A stretch of 64,000 bases of DNA from Chitinophaga sp. CF118 (GCF_900112615.1 NZ_FOMK01000001.1:1922001-1986000), one strand, 5' to 3'. Positions 27,332 to 37,131 are shown, counted from the first letter of the stretch. Numbers and translations are program-made. The notes: generated from the letters alone by a model not told the origin.

Positions 27332-27594
27332 GCTTAATATATTTATTGAGTTTAGTTGTAATAAAACCTGCGCAAAGGTAATAATAATTAACTGTTATAA
27401 TAAGTCGCACTTATTGCCTGAGATAAGCCACCAGCAAACACATATTATGAACAGTATAAATAAATTATATATTTCCTTCTATCCTGCTTGTAACATTTTA
27501 TTACCATGCCCGTTTAATGGTTGCACCGGTGCTAAAAACTAAATAAACGGAAACCTATAATCGAATAATTTCAATTTTTATTTAAACGGAAACC
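27332..27594 (+). promoter_or_regulatory. Upstream region of the small lipoprotein gene with a 12-bp direct repeat
   Basis: TAAACGGAAACC occurs at 27544-27555 and again at 27583-27594, where it ends directly before the ATG. The second copy therefore occupies the ribosome-binding region. A 31-codon open frame (27447-27542) ends just before the first copy. Function is unknown. Confidence 0.4.
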
Positions 27595-28059
27595 ATGCTT
27601 ACAATTAAAAATTATGCTTCTAAACTAGGAGCAGTGGCCATTCTATTGGGTATTACTTTCGCAGCTTGTAAAGATGATGATGCACCAACTCTTTCTTTAC
27701 GCAGCAAAGAATTCAAACTGATCAAAAGTATTGCTGATTCAACCCAGATTGGTACTGTAAAGCTTTCTGAAAATGCAGATAGCAGCATTAACCTTAGTCT
27801 TTCATTAACCAAGACTGTAAAAGACACTGTAAACAAAGTGTATCTTATCAAGGGAATTGCAACGGCAGCGTTAACAGATACTTTGTACAAAGGAGAACTG
27901 AAAGGCACCGGTGACGCTACAGCAGTGGAAATCTGGAAGAATGCAAAAACTATCAAGTACGACTCTGCATTGTTAATAACTGCTTTTGCTAAAGTACGGT
28001 TCAGTGCAACTAAAGACAGTGTTATTGCTGTTGGCAACATCTTTAAAGCAGCAAAATAA
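27595..28059 (+). CDS. Small probable surface lipoprotein
   Basis: The 154-residue protein has an N-terminal hydrophobic segment ending in GITFAAC, a plausible lipobox. It is followed by KDDD, which fits the acidic lipoprotein export signal described for surface lipoproteins of Bacteroidota. The rest is a Thr/Lys/Asp-rich beta-type domain (VNKVYLIKGIATAALTDTLYKGELKG) with no recognised family. A hairpin terminator follows 34 bp after the stop. Start and lipobox are clear; the role is unknown. Confidence 0.75.
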   Translation: MLTIKNYASKLGAVAILLGITFAACKDDDAPTLSLRSKEFKLIKSIADSTQIGTVKLSENADSSINLSLSLTKTVKDTVNKVYLIKGIATAALTDTLYKGELKGTGDATAVEIWKNAKTIKYDSALLITAFAKVRFSATKDSVIAVGNIFKAAK

Positions 28060-28093
28060 TTTAAACTGGCATAAACACAGTTTGATGAAGTGC

Positions 28094-28124
28094 AATAATG
28101 GCCGGAATAAATCCGGCCATTATT
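28094..28124 (+). terminator. Terminator after the small lipoprotein gene
   Basis: Perfect 13-bp arms AATAATGGCCGGA and TCCGGCCATTATT (28094-28106, 28112-28124) flank a 5-nt loop. Confidence 0.8.
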
Positions 28125-28941
28125 ATGTATGGTCCTTCGGTTATAGGATATGGATCCAACCCTGGGGTTGGATAACCAAGTTTAGGTTCTACGTATTCTT
28201 TTGCTATCATATAGTTTTTTGGAAGCCAGGTAATTCACCCAGGCTTATGCCTTCCCGTTATCAACTTCATATTATAAGCAAATTGCTTAGGAGTGGCATT
28301 AAAACATAGCAATCAATTAGCTTGGATTATAAGGGGTGTATGTTTAAGTAGTTTGTTTCTCACAATCATTTTTCCAGGAATTATGGTCGTTCATGCACTG
28401 GCAAGGGATATGAAACTTGATAATGAAGCCGCCGGATATGGCATTATTAGGAAATGAAGGTAAGCAGGCGGAGCCATATAGCGCTTTATCTTTTTATTCA
28501 ATCTTTATCGACTGTTCAGGCTGTTCATTTTTGTATTAAGCCTATTCATTTTGTTCACATTTTAATTATAGAGAAAGTAATATCCCTTTTTCCGGTAAAT
28601 GAAAGGTTAAGAAAAAAATTTATTCCTAATCACAGATTATTCTAAAAAAATGAGGTCCGGATTGATAAGAATATTAGCTAAACATCTAGTTAGCAGTACT
28701 AATCAGATGTAATAAATCATCATCTGACCTTAATTATTTGTTTTTTATTGATACCTGTATAAACCAGACTCTTATTAATAATCAAAGATTATTATATTCT
28801 GTTCATTTAAATATATCCTGTTCATCTTATTCATTTTTGAGGTGAGTAAAACTGAACTGAAATCAGCTTCGTAAGTTTATTCGTAAGTTTACTAAATGAC
28901 ACCAAAATTCATTAAACTTTAAAATCCATTATTGTCCCCAT
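28125..28941. other. Long AT-rich intergenic region before the NACHT gene
   Basis: No convincing gene is visible over about 800 bp. It holds a tight hairpin ATCCAACCC/GGGTTGGAT (28154-28162, 28165-28173, 2-nt loop) and a 24-codon open frame at 28384-28458. TGTTCAT elements recur at about 28520 and 28801-28825. A 12-bp tandem duplication, TTCGTAAGTTTA, lies at 28868-28891, 50 bp before the NACHT start. It may be decayed sequence or a long control region. Confidence 0.5.
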
Positions 28942-31521
28942 ATGATAGATCTGTCCTATGACTTTATCATAACGTTACAGAAAGAAGTGTTACGCAAATT
29001 CGGCGCTGATTCTATCTTACCTGGAGATTGCAAACACCTTTCACAATCCATATTGAGTGAAACCACAAAGCTGGTTAGTGAAACCACTCTTAAAAGAGTA
29101 TTCGGATTTGCTACAACCTTGCATAGCTTCTCCCGTTATACCTTAAATACTTTATCTCAATATTGTAGTTATAAAGACTGGGAAGATTTTCAGTCACGAC
29201 ACTTTCATCAATTACATCTTGAAACAGAAGGCGTAACCCCTCTGATAGACGATAGTAAATGGACGGAACTGCAAAACAAAGCCAATGCGGTATCTCATTA
29301 TACCATCCTTACACTCAAGAACCGCTCAGGCATTCCATTTTCATTTACTATCCCAAGATCGCACTGCTTTGCACATATTGAACGTTTTCTCGGAAGCGAT
29401 TATGCTGCTACTGCATTCATTGCACCTTCCGGCTGGGGTAAATCTATTACACTTGTACATCTGGCAGAACATTTCTGGTTCAGCAAAGAGGCTAAATATA
29501 AACAGGATATCTGCTGGTTTATTCATGCACATGCCGCAGGTAGCCTGCTTCTCAGGGGTTTCTCTCTTGCATCCTGGCTGGATAACCAGTTAAACCTGGG
29601 AAATGGGGAAAACTTCCGCGAATACTTTGCCACACACTTTGATAAAAAAGGAGGCCGGCTTATCCTGATTATTGATGGATTCGACGAGATCTCTATGACA
29701 GGCGATAAAATAAAACTCTTATATACTAAACTGGAAGAATTTGTTTATTCAAATGACAGGTTCCCCTGGGTAAAAGTGATTCTTTCCATTCGCAGCAGTA
29801 CCTGGTCTGAGGTTTTCCAGCACTCATTACAATACCCTGCCTTCAGGCGTTACTGGTATCTTGGCCCCGATATGGATGAGGAAACCAATATCAACCTGCC
29901 CTCTCTTACAGAACAGGAAGTAAAATCCATTTTGTATAATCATCATCTGGATCCCGCTACCGTACGGGCTTTTAGTGAGCATTTCCTTCAAAAACTACGG
30001 TATCCATATTATCTCCAGTTGTTTTGCGAGATGAATATCGGCACGGAACAGGCCTTTGTGGATGAGAACCTGAGCCTGTTCGAAATGATCTCAAAATTTG
30101 TTCAATTAAGGGTGTTCCATTCTCAGAGCAATACATTTAAAATAAAAATCATTGAGAAACTTTTACAATTGCTGGATTTTGGAAAAGCCGGCCAATATAC
30201 AAACAAACAACTACTGCTGAATAAAAATGCAGACCTGTTCCCTGCATATAAAGAATTACTGACAGATAATATCCTGGTAGAAGAGAACCTTAGCCAGGAA
30301 ATTATGTTCACCGTAAATGTGCGCTTTGCGCATAACTCACTCCTGGAGTATTTCACAGCCATGTATTTTATCCAGGAATCGAACATGATAGTGGATCCCG
30401 CTATGCTGCAGCTCGTATATCAACGGATCCCGGCTGCTTCCTACCGGGTGGGCGTTTTTAAATGGCTGATCCGCTATGCTATCAATAATGATCAGACGGA
30501 CAGCATCCATAACATGTTTTACCTGTCCCTTACCAACACGGAAAAATCATACCTGTTGGAATATCTGGCCGTATATTATCAAAAGGAGGGAAATAAAGAG
30601 TTTCTGCTGAAATCCATTTTCCCCCAGGGTTATTTCCGTAAACATCCGTTAAATAGGTTCCTTAACGATAATTTTGTACACTTCAGCAAAAAGAATGTGC
30701 TAACCGCATTGCAGGAACTGGCCGAATTACCGGAAGACAAAATAAAAATCCGCAGTATTCTTTTCATAATGGCATTACTGCGACTGGATGCAGAACAATG
30801 CGAGCAGGAATTAAATAATATTAAAAGATTAATGAGCCATGAACAGATGGAAGATGAACTATGGGTTACCCCACATGAACTCTACCTGTTCATTTATGAA
30901 TACCTGAAATTTGGTATCGTCAACGAAAACATAAAAGATAAAATCTATAATTATCCCAGGTATCTTAATGGTACTACCAGGCATTCTCCTTCCGCATCAA
31001 TGGAAATGGTATTACGGCTGATGGGCTTTGCATTCATACTAAAGCAGGATTATACGCACACATTGAATTATACGAAACGTATCTTCGAATGCTACCCATT
31101 ACTTGTATACCAGAAAACAGATCCGCTGCGGCTATCTCTTCTTTGCTGGCAGGCATATGCACACATGGAACAGGGCAACTTTGCTGCGGCAAAAAAAATA
31201 TCCGCACATGCAGAACTCCTGATCAGGAAATATTCCTTTGATTTCTTAAACGGGCGACACCTGGAAGTACTCCAGAAGCTGATACAGGCACATATCTATT
31301 TTCATGAGAATGAACTAAATAAAGCTATACGTATAACAGAAATAGCCATAGATATCTCTCAGAAAATGGACTTTAAATTATTTATCCTGATGGGATATCA
31401 ACTGCTGAGCAAAATATATCCGCTGTTACGGCTCGAAAAACTACAGAATCAATCTCAACAACAGATTACACTTATCAATAAAAGTACCTCTTTCCGGCAG
31501 ATCAATAATCTGTGGGTGTAA
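28942..31521 (+). CDS. NACHT-type STAND NTPase with C-terminal helical repeats
   Basis: The 859-residue protein has three parts. Residues 1-90 form a helical domain (SETTLKRVFGF, then TLNTLSQYCSYKDWEDF) that resembles an N-terminal, probably HTH-like module I have seen repeatedly in Bacteroidota proteins. Residues 140-400 are a P-loop NTPase: Walker A APSGWGKS (161-168), Walker B LILIIDGFDEI (240-250, the NACHT-style Asp-x-x-Asp-Glu form) and sensor VILSIRSS (about 279-286). The remainder is alpha-helical with TPR-like repeats towards the end (YAHMEQGNFAAAKKISAHAELL). There is no signal peptide or membrane segment. NACHT proteins in bacteria include phage-defence proteins, but no effector domain is visible here, so a signalling role is equally possible. 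Confidence 0.82.
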   Translation: MIDLSYDFIITLQKEVLRKFGADSILPGDCKHLSQSILSETTKLVSETTLKRVFGFATTLHSFSRYTLNTLSQYCSYKDWEDFQSRHFHQLHLETEGVTPLIDDSKWTELQNKANAVSHYTILTLKNRSGIPFSFTIPRSHCFAHIERFLGSDYAATAFIAPSGWGKSITLVHLAEHFWFSKEAKYKQDICWFIHAHAAGSLLLRGFSLASWLDNQLNLGNGENFREYFATHFDKKGGRLILIIDGFDEISMTGDKIKLLYTKLEEFVYSNDRFPWVKVILSIRSSTWSEVFQHSLQYPAFRRYWYLGPDMDEETNINLPSLTEQEVKSILYNHHLDPATVRAFSEHFLQKLRYPYYLQLFCEMNIGTEQAFVDENLSLFEMISKFVQLRVFHSQSNTFKIKIIEKLLQLLDFGKAGQYTNKQLLLNKNADLFPAYKELLTDNILVEENLSQEIMFTVNVRFAHNSLLEYFTAMYFIQESNMIVDPAMLQLVYQRIPAASYRVGVFKWLIRYAINNDQTDSIHNMFYLSLTNTEKSYLLEYLAVYYQKEGNKEFLLKSIFPQGYFRKHPLNRFLNDNFVHFSKKNVLTALQELAELPEDKIKIRSILFIMALLRLDAEQCEQELNNIKRLMSHEQMEDELWVTPHELYLFIYEYLKFGIVNENIKDKIYNYPRYLNGTTRHSPSASMEMVLRLMGFAFILKQDYTHTLNYTKRIFECYPLLVYQKTDPLRLSLLCWQAYAHMEQGNFAAAKKISAHAELLIRKYSFDFLNGRHLEVLQKLIQAHIYFHENELNKAIRITEIAIDISQKMDFKLFILMGYQLLSKIYPLLRLEKLQNQSQQQITLINKSTSFRQINNLWV

Positions 31522-31614
31522 AAAGGGTACGTTCGGCTAAAACAAGTTATCTATCACGGGCACTCTGCTTCCATTTTCTTTATCTGGCATAATTTTGCGT
31601 TATTGCATACCATA

Positions 31615-32523
31615 ATGGCCATAGATGAAAGCAAATACAGTTCCTTCCAGCACTTTCTGCTCAACCTCCTGAGCCTGTTAACAATCATTCCGCTGGCGCC
31701 TTACATGAACAGGTATATACCTCCGCTTGTAGCAGAAGGATGGCACCTGGACATGTTTGTAGCGGTACTACTTGCTTTCCTGCTCACCCGCTTATTATTA
31801 TGGATCTTTAAACCACTTATAATACCTGCATTTGCATTGGTATTTGGTATCTTATGTTTTAATTACTTCGCGGATAACTACTCTTTCAATAATGTATTGA
31901 ATGATTATAAAGGGATGGTACAGGGTAACTGGGGTGCAAAAAATAATAAACAACTGGATATCCTCAGCCTTTATCCTCATCGCGTGGAAAGTTACCGCGA
32001 CAAAACTGTAAGAGGCATCCGTGATAAAGTGAATTATAAAGATTCCCTGGTACGAAATTTTTCAGTGGCACACTCTGTTACAGATTTCGACGAATACTTT
32101 CCTAAATATGGGAAAGTGTCACGCTACCTTGCTCTCTTCCATTATATAAACAGGAATTTTAAATATGTCCCGGATACCCGCCGTGATGAATATTTTGCTA
32201 CTCCACAGGAAACTATTCAAAACGGACTGGGAGGTGATTGTGATGATCATTCCATCCTCATGGCTTCATGTTTACAGTCTATTGGCGCCCGTTGCCGTAT
32301 TGTGCTGATCCAGGGCCATGCTTATCCGGAACTTTACTGTGGTAATAAAGAAGATTTTGAAGTAATAAAGCAGGCTATCGTAACTTTATTTCCCCAGCCA
32401 CCAATTAAAGAGTTCCATTATCACGAAATGAAGGGTGAATACTGGATCAATCTGGACTATACCGCACGTCATCCCGGTGGTCCATATATGAATGATAAGG
32501 TCTATTCATTAATCGAATTATGA
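31615..32523 (+). CDS. Membrane-anchored transglutaminase-like protein
   Basis: The protein has N-terminal membrane segments (HFLLNLLSLLTIIPLAPYM and MFVAVLLAFLLTRLLLWIF, then LIIPAFALVFGILCFNYF). A transglutaminase-like cysteine-protease fold follows. The catalytic Cys is in GGDCDDHSILMASCLQSIG, the His in GHAYPELYCG and the Asp in YWINLDYTA. The substrate is unknown; it may be periplasmic. The frame opens at a TTG (31603), but the ATG at 31615 is preferred. TAATTTTG at 31590-31597 is a perfect -7 promoter element, so the leader would be only about 10 nt. The ClC gene follows after 17 bp. Confidence 0.85.
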   Translation: MAIDESKYSSFQHFLLNLLSLLTIIPLAPYMNRYIPPLVAEGWHLDMFVAVLLAFLLTRLLLWIFKPLIIPAFALVFGILCFNYFADNYSFNNVLNDYKGMVQGNWGAKNNKQLDILSLYPHRVESYRDKTVRGIRDKVNYKDSLVRNFSVAHSVTDFDEYFPKYGKVSRYLALFHYINRNFKYVPDTRRDEYFATPQETIQNGLGGDCDDHSILMASCLQSIGARCRIVLIQGHAYPELYCGNKEDFEVIKQAIVTLFPQPPIKEFHYHEMKGEYWINLDYTARHPGGPYMNDKVYSLIEL

Positions 32524-32540
32524 CTTGAAGAAAGCCGCAA

Positions 32541-34400
32541 ATGAGCCAATATAAGAACATAAAAAAATACCATAGTTTCTTCAGATTCAAACGAGATTTT
32601 GAGAGATATAGCCTGAAGCGTGTAAGAAGCTATGAGATAATTATCCACTGGCTGCATAAAAAAATGAGCAGGAACCAATTCCTGATCCTGTCTGGTATTA
32701 TAGTAGGCTGTGCCGCCGGACTGGCAGGCGTGGTATTGAAAATGTTAGTGCACTACATTCACTACTTTATCACTTACAGGGTTCATTTCAGTACTCAGGT
32801 GATCTTCTACGCTTTATTTCCTTTTCTTGGCATTGTACTCACCACCATAGTAGTAATAGCATTTTTTAAAGGACAATCCCGTAAGGGTATTCCTGTAATC
32901 TTGCATGAGATTGCCCAAAATTCCAGCCTTATCCCACCTGTGAAAATGTATTCTCAGATTCTGCAAAGTGCAATTACCGTGGGGCTGGGAGGTTCTGCAG
33001 GGCTCGAAAGCCCTATAGCCGTAACCGGCGCAGCCGTTGGTTCTAACTATGCCCGTAACTATCAGCTGGGATACAAAGAACGGACGCTGCTACTGGCAGC
33101 CGGTGCTACTGCAGGTATAGCGGCAGCTTTCAATGCTCCCATTGCAGGAGTGATGTTTGCTTTTGAAATCCTGCTTACAGGTGTAGTGTTCTCAGATTTT
33201 ATGCCATTGATCCTTGCTTCTGTATGTGGCAGTTTGTTGTCAAAGATCATTTTACAGGAAGATGTGCTGTTTCATTTTGAATCACGGCAACCCTTCAATT
33301 ATTATAACGTACCCTTCTATATAGTATTGGGCCTGTTATGTGCTCTGTACGCACGTTATTTTGTAGTAGTATCACAACGCATTGAACACTTTTTTGCAAA
33401 GCTCCAATGGTCTGCTCTGAAAAAAGCTATTTTCGGAGGAGTTATTGTATCCTTTTTATGTGTGCTGCTCCCTCCCCTGTTCGGAGAAGGATATACAAGT
33501 GTAAAACTCCTTGCTGTAGGTAACTCCGGCGATATTATACAGAACAGCTTCTTTCAGTATTTACCCTCCCAAACCTGGATGGTTTTAATATTTACAGGTT
33601 GTGTGTGCCTGCTGAAAGTATTTGCCACTTCATTTACTGTATATGGTGGTGGTAATGGAGGAAATTTTGCGCCCTCTCTCTTTGCAGGTGGATTTTTAGG
33701 GTATTTCTTTTCCATGATTTGTGTTGCATGTGGCTTTACACATGTTCCGCTGACAAACCTGGTAATTGTGGGAATGGCAGGTGTGATGAGTGGCGTGATG
33801 TATGCACCATTAACAGCCATCTTCCTGATTGCGGAATCCAGTTCCGGTTACGATCTTTTCATTCCATTGATGATCGTATCTACTATCTCTTTTCTGATAG
33901 CCAAATGGTTTTCGCCCATCTCTCCGGATCTCAAGCACCTGGCAGATGAGGGCAAGATCTTTACACGTGCACATGATAAAAATATTCTGTCACTATTGAA
34001 GATCGAAAATTTTGTAGAAGATACTATTCAAAAAATTGATAGTGGTGCCAACCTGCGTATATTGATAGAGTTAGTCAAACAAGGTAATCATAACATCATT
34101 GCGGTAGTAAATGCAGAAGACAGACTGGATGGACTCATAACGCTGGAAGATATACGTCCTATTATGTTTAATCCTGCATTGTATGACAGCGTTACGGTGA
34201 AACAACTGATGAAGCCTCCTGCGGCAGTGATTAGCCTGAAAGATAACATAGCGGAAGTGATTAGCCGGTTTGATGAAACACATGCATGGGATCTCCCTGT
34301 TATCAGTAATAATAAGCTGGTAGGCTTCATTTCAAAATCAAGTATTCTTAATCAATACAGGTTGCTGTTACAGGAATACTCAGAAGATACTGAAAAATAA
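32541..34400 (+). CDS. ClC family chloride channel/transporter with two CBS domains
   Basis: The 619-residue membrane protein has the ClC selectivity motifs in order: GKGIP-like (SRKGIPVILHE), the gating-Glu block GGSAGLESP (Glu kept) and GNGGNFAPSLFAGG. About a dozen hydrophobic segments span residues 45-470. Two CBS domains close the protein (about 495-545, IIAVVNAEDRLDGLITLEDI; and 555-610, LPVISNNKLVGFISKSSI), which usually bind adenine nucleotides. It begins 17 bp after the transglutaminase gene and sits 21 bp before the KefF-like gene, so these are probably cotranscribed. Confidence 0.93.
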   Translation: MSQYKNIKKYHSFFRFKRDFERYSLKRVRSYEIIIHWLHKKMSRNQFLILSGIIVGCAAGLAGVVLKMLVHYIHYFITYRVHFSTQVIFYALFPFLGIVLTTIVVIAFFKGQSRKGIPVILHEIAQNSSLIPPVKMYSQILQSAITVGLGGSAGLESPIAVTGAAVGSNYARNYQLGYKERTLLLAAGATAGIAAAFNAPIAGVMFAFEILLTGVVFSDFMPLILASVCGSLLSKIILQEDVLFHFESRQPFNYYNVPFYIVLGLLCALYARYFVVVSQRIEHFFAKLQWSALKKAIFGGVIVSFLCVLLPPLFGEGYTSVKLLAVGNSGDIIQNSFFQYLPSQTWMVLIFTGCVCLLKVFATSFTVYGGGNGGNFAPSLFAGGFLGYFFSMICVACGFTHVPLTNLVIVGMAGVMSGVMYAPLTAIFLIAESSSGYDLFIPLMIVSTISFLIAKWFSPISPDLKHLADEGKIFTRAHDKNILSLLKIENFVEDTIQKIDSGANLRILIELVKQGNHNIIAVVNAEDRLDGLITLEDIRPIMFNPALYDSVTVKQLMKPPAAVISLKDNIAEVISRFDETHAWDLPVISNNKLVGFISKSSILNQYRLLLQEYSEDTEK

Positions 34401-34421
34401 ATAACTCACGAAAGATCTGTT

Positions 34422-34967
34422 GTGTCTAAAATTCTAATATTATTCGCGCATCCGGCACTTGAAAAATCAAGGGTACAATCGCAGCTACTAGCGGCGTTAC
34501 GTGGCTTACAGGGCGTTACTCTTCACGATCTCTATGAAGTATATCCTGACCTCAATATAGATGTCAGGCACGAACAGTCTTTGCTTCTGCAACATGATAT
34601 TATTCTGTTCCAACATCCCTTTTACTGGTACAGTGCACCTGCGATAGTAAAACAATGGCAGGACCTCGTACTGGAACATGGATGGGCATATGGTTCCTCC
34701 GGAACCGCATTGCGTGGTAAACGGATGGGGAATGTTATTACTGCCGGAGGGCCGGAAACTACTTACAGCAAAGAAGGCTGGCATCATCATACAATAGCAG
34801 ACTTTTTACTGCCTTTTGAACAAACAGCCATTCTTTGCAATATGCAATACATTCCTCCATTTACTATTTACGGTACACACCGCCTTACACCATCACTCAT
34901 TCAGGAACAGGCTGTAGCCTACAGGCAAATGCTGGAACAACTTAGAGATGAACAAACCAGGATATAA
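34422..34967 (+). CDS. NAD(P)H-dependent flavodoxin-fold oxidoreductase (KefF/KefG type)
   Basis: The 181-aa protein has the flavodoxin-like start ILILFAHPALEKSRVQSQLL, the conserved block FQHPFYWYSAPAIVKQWQDLVLEHGWAYG and AGGPETTYSKEGWHHHT. In enterobacteria KefF and KefG are ancillary subunits that activate KefC and KefB potassium efflux. Here the KefC-type antiporter gene starts only 9 bp downstream, which supports the same pairing. The start codon is GTG. Alternative: a free quinone reductase of the same family. Confidence 0.88.
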   Translation: MSKILILFAHPALEKSRVQSQLLAALRGLQGVTLHDLYEVYPDLNIDVRHEQSLLLQHDIILFQHPFYWYSAPAIVKQWQDLVLEHGWAYGSSGTALRGKRMGNVITAGGPETTYSKEGWHHHTIADFLLPFEQTAILCNMQYIPPFTIYGTHRLTPSLIQEQAVAYRQMLEQLRDEQTRI

Positions 34968-34976
34968 TTAATTTCT

Positions 34977-36851
34977 ATGGAACATTCTTACTTCTTTATA
35001 GCAATGATATACCTGGCGGCAGCGGTCGTTTTTATACCCATAGCCAGGAAATTAGGATTAGGCTCAGTATTGGGCTATTTGCTGGCGGGTATGGTAATCG
35101 GACCTTCCCTGCTGGGATTTATAGGACAGGAAGGACAGGACATTATGCACTTTGCAGAATTTGGCGTAGTCATGATGTTGTTCCTGATTGGTCTTGAACT
35201 GGAACCTTCTTTACTATGGAACATGCGTGCGCCGATTCTTGGGCTGGGTGGATTACAGGTACTAATCACTACCGCGGTAATCACAGGATGTGCATTGTTG
35301 CTTGGTCAACCATTGAATGTATCACTGGCAATAGGAATGACTCTCTCACTTTCATCCACTGCCATTGTACTGCAAAGTCTGAAAGAGAAAGGTATATTAT
35401 CATCTGCCGCCGGACAAAGCGCCTTTTCAGTACTGCTATTCCAGGATATCGCAGTGATCCCTATGCTGGCAATATTTCCTCTGCTGGCGGGGACAAGTAC
35501 AACACACTCAAACGGACATTCTCTTCGCGATAACCTTCCCGCCTGGATGCAAACATTTGTAGTGCTGGGGGCAGTAGTGGTAATCATAGTAGCTGGCCGT
35601 TATCTCATAAAACCATTGTTACGAATTGTTGCCCGTGCCCGCGTGCGGGAATTATTCACAGCTTTTGCTTTATTGCTGGTGGTTTCTATTTCTGTCCTGA
35701 TGTCAGTGGTAGGATTAAGCCCTGCATTAGGTGCATTTCTGGGAGGTGTAGTATTAGCCAATAGTGAGTATCGCCATGAACTGGAAAGTGACGTAGAGCC
35801 TTTTAAAGGGCTATTGCTGGGCTTATTCTTTATGGCTGTGGGAGCCTCTATAGATTTTAAATTGATTCTGTCTATGCCCTGGGTCATTCTGGGACTGGTA
35901 ATAGCATTGATGGCTTTGAAAAGTATCATCTTACTTGTGCTGGGCAGAATATTCAGGATCAGTATAGAACAGAATCTTTTATTTGGAATGAGCTTGTCAC
36001 AGGTAGGAGAGTTTGCATTTGTATTGTTATCCTTCACGTTCCAATATAATATACTGCCACAAGGTACAGTCAGTATTTTGACGGCAGTAGTTGCCATAAG
36101 TATGGCGATTACACCGTTACTTATGATGCTGTATGAACGATTGATACAACCACGTTTTAATGTAACAGACAAGAATACACGAGAACCGGATGAAATTCAT
36201 TTACAGGAAAAACATCCTGTAATCATTGCCGGCTTTGGCCGCTTTGGTAATATTGTAGGCCGGTTCCTGCGCGTGAATGGTATCCGCGCTACCATATTAG
36301 ATCTCGATACCGACCGCGTTGATACGCTGCAGAACCTCGGTGTAAAAGTTTATTATGGAGATGCTTCCCGGCAGGATTTACTCGAAGCTGCCGGTGCAAT
36401 GGATGCAAAGATCATCATTGTGGCTATGGACACCGTAGAGCAAACGCTGGAAGTAGTAAAGGTGGTACGCAAGCATTTCCCTCATTTGCAAATGCTGGTA
36501 AAAGCAGAGAATATACCGGATACATATGAACTCATGGATCTTGGCGTACTACACATCTACAGGGAAACACTTGATACTTCCCTTCGCATGGGTGCAGATG
36601 CGTTAAACATGCTTGGGGTGAGAGCTTACCATGCACATCGTATAGCAGGCACCTTCCGTAAGCAGGAGGAGAAAGCACTCAAGGGACTTTCTGCTATCAG
36701 GAACGATAAGAAATTGTATATAAATACCGTGAAAGAGCGTATCGAAGAACTGGAAAAACTGATGGCAAACGATAAGATTACCAGGTGGAATTCTCCCGCA
36801 CAAGGCTGGGATGAAAGTTCATTGATCAATGAAGCTAATGGGGAGCAGTAA
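34977..36851 (+). CDS. KefB/KefC-type monovalent cation:proton antiporter with RCK domain
   Basis: A CPA2-family antiporter of 624 aa. Twelve or so membrane segments lie in about residues 3-385, including GYLLAGMVIGPSLLGFI and SLSSTAIVLQSLKEKG. A cytoplasmic RCK_N domain (about 410-530) has the Rossmann motif VIIAGFGRFGNIVGRFLR and acidic DLDTDRVDTL. It likely exports K+ under electrophile or pH stress, as KefC does; the partner is the oxidoreductase encoded just upstream. The stop codon is immediately followed by the stop of a convergent gene, without any terminator-like sequence between. Confidence 0.92.
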   Translation: MEHSYFFIAMIYLAAAVVFIPIARKLGLGSVLGYLLAGMVIGPSLLGFIGQEGQDIMHFAEFGVVMMLFLIGLELEPSLLWNMRAPILGLGGLQVLITTAVITGCALLLGQPLNVSLAIGMTLSLSSTAIVLQSLKEKGILSSAAGQSAFSVLLFQDIAVIPMLAIFPLLAGTSTTHSNGHSLRDNLPAWMQTFVVLGAVVVIIVAGRYLIKPLLRIVARARVRELFTAFALLLVVSISVLMSVVGLSPALGAFLGGVVLANSEYRHELESDVEPFKGLLLGLFFMAVGASIDFKLILSMPWVILGLVIALMALKSIILLVLGRIFRISIEQNLLFGMSLSQVGEFAFVLLSFTFQYNILPQGTVSILTAVVAISMAITPLLMMLYERLIQPRFNVTDKNTREPDEIHLQEKHPVIIAGFGRFGNIVGRFLRVNGIRATILDLDTDRVDTLQNLGVKVYYGDASRQDLLEAAGAMDAKIIIVAMDTVEQTLEVVKVVRKHFPHLQMLVKAENIPDTYELMDLGVLHIYRETLDTSLRMGADALNMLGVRAYHAHRIAGTFRKQEEKALKGLSAIRNDKKLYINTVKERIEELEKLMANDKITRWNSPAQGWDESSLINEANGEQ

Positions 36852-37097
36852 TCACTGATTAACTGCTTCCACTATTCTGCGGGCTATTTCTTCCAACAGG
36901 CCCGGTTCTGTACCATGCGTATTGGAATGATGAATATCTCCAATCGCACGTAAATATCCCTCTTCATCTTCTTCAAAGGTAATCTCATGTTCTTCTACTG
37001 TTACCTTAAAAGTTGCTTTGTATTGTTGCATATGGGGGTGCACCTCAAGAATGTGTGCCTTATCCATATATTCAAATTTTAATATAAAATTCTCCAC
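36852..37097 (-). CDS. Small conserved-looking hypothetical protein
   Basis: The 81-residue acidic protein of unknown family reads KATFKVTVEEHEITFEEDEEGYLRAIGDIHH in its core, a likely beta-rich domain. The apparent start at 37097 is GTG; an ATG at 37067 (MDKAHILEV) is the alternative. The gene's stop abuts the stop of the convergent antiporter gene with zero bases between. It lies 34 bp after the 79-aa membrane protein on the same strand, so the two may be cotranscribed. Confidence 0.7.
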   Translation of the reverse strand: MENFILKFEYMDKAHILEVHPHMQQYKATFKVTVEEHEITFEEDEEGYLRAIGDIHHSNTHGTEPGLLEEIARRIVEAVNQ

Positions 37098-37131
37098 CTT
37101 TTTATTTTAATGAGTTGGATTAATGTGCTCT

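Noticed and set aside
28384..28458. 24-codon open frame before the NACHT gene
   Set aside because: Too short, and no promoter or terminator belongs to it; mentioned only as content of the intergenic region.
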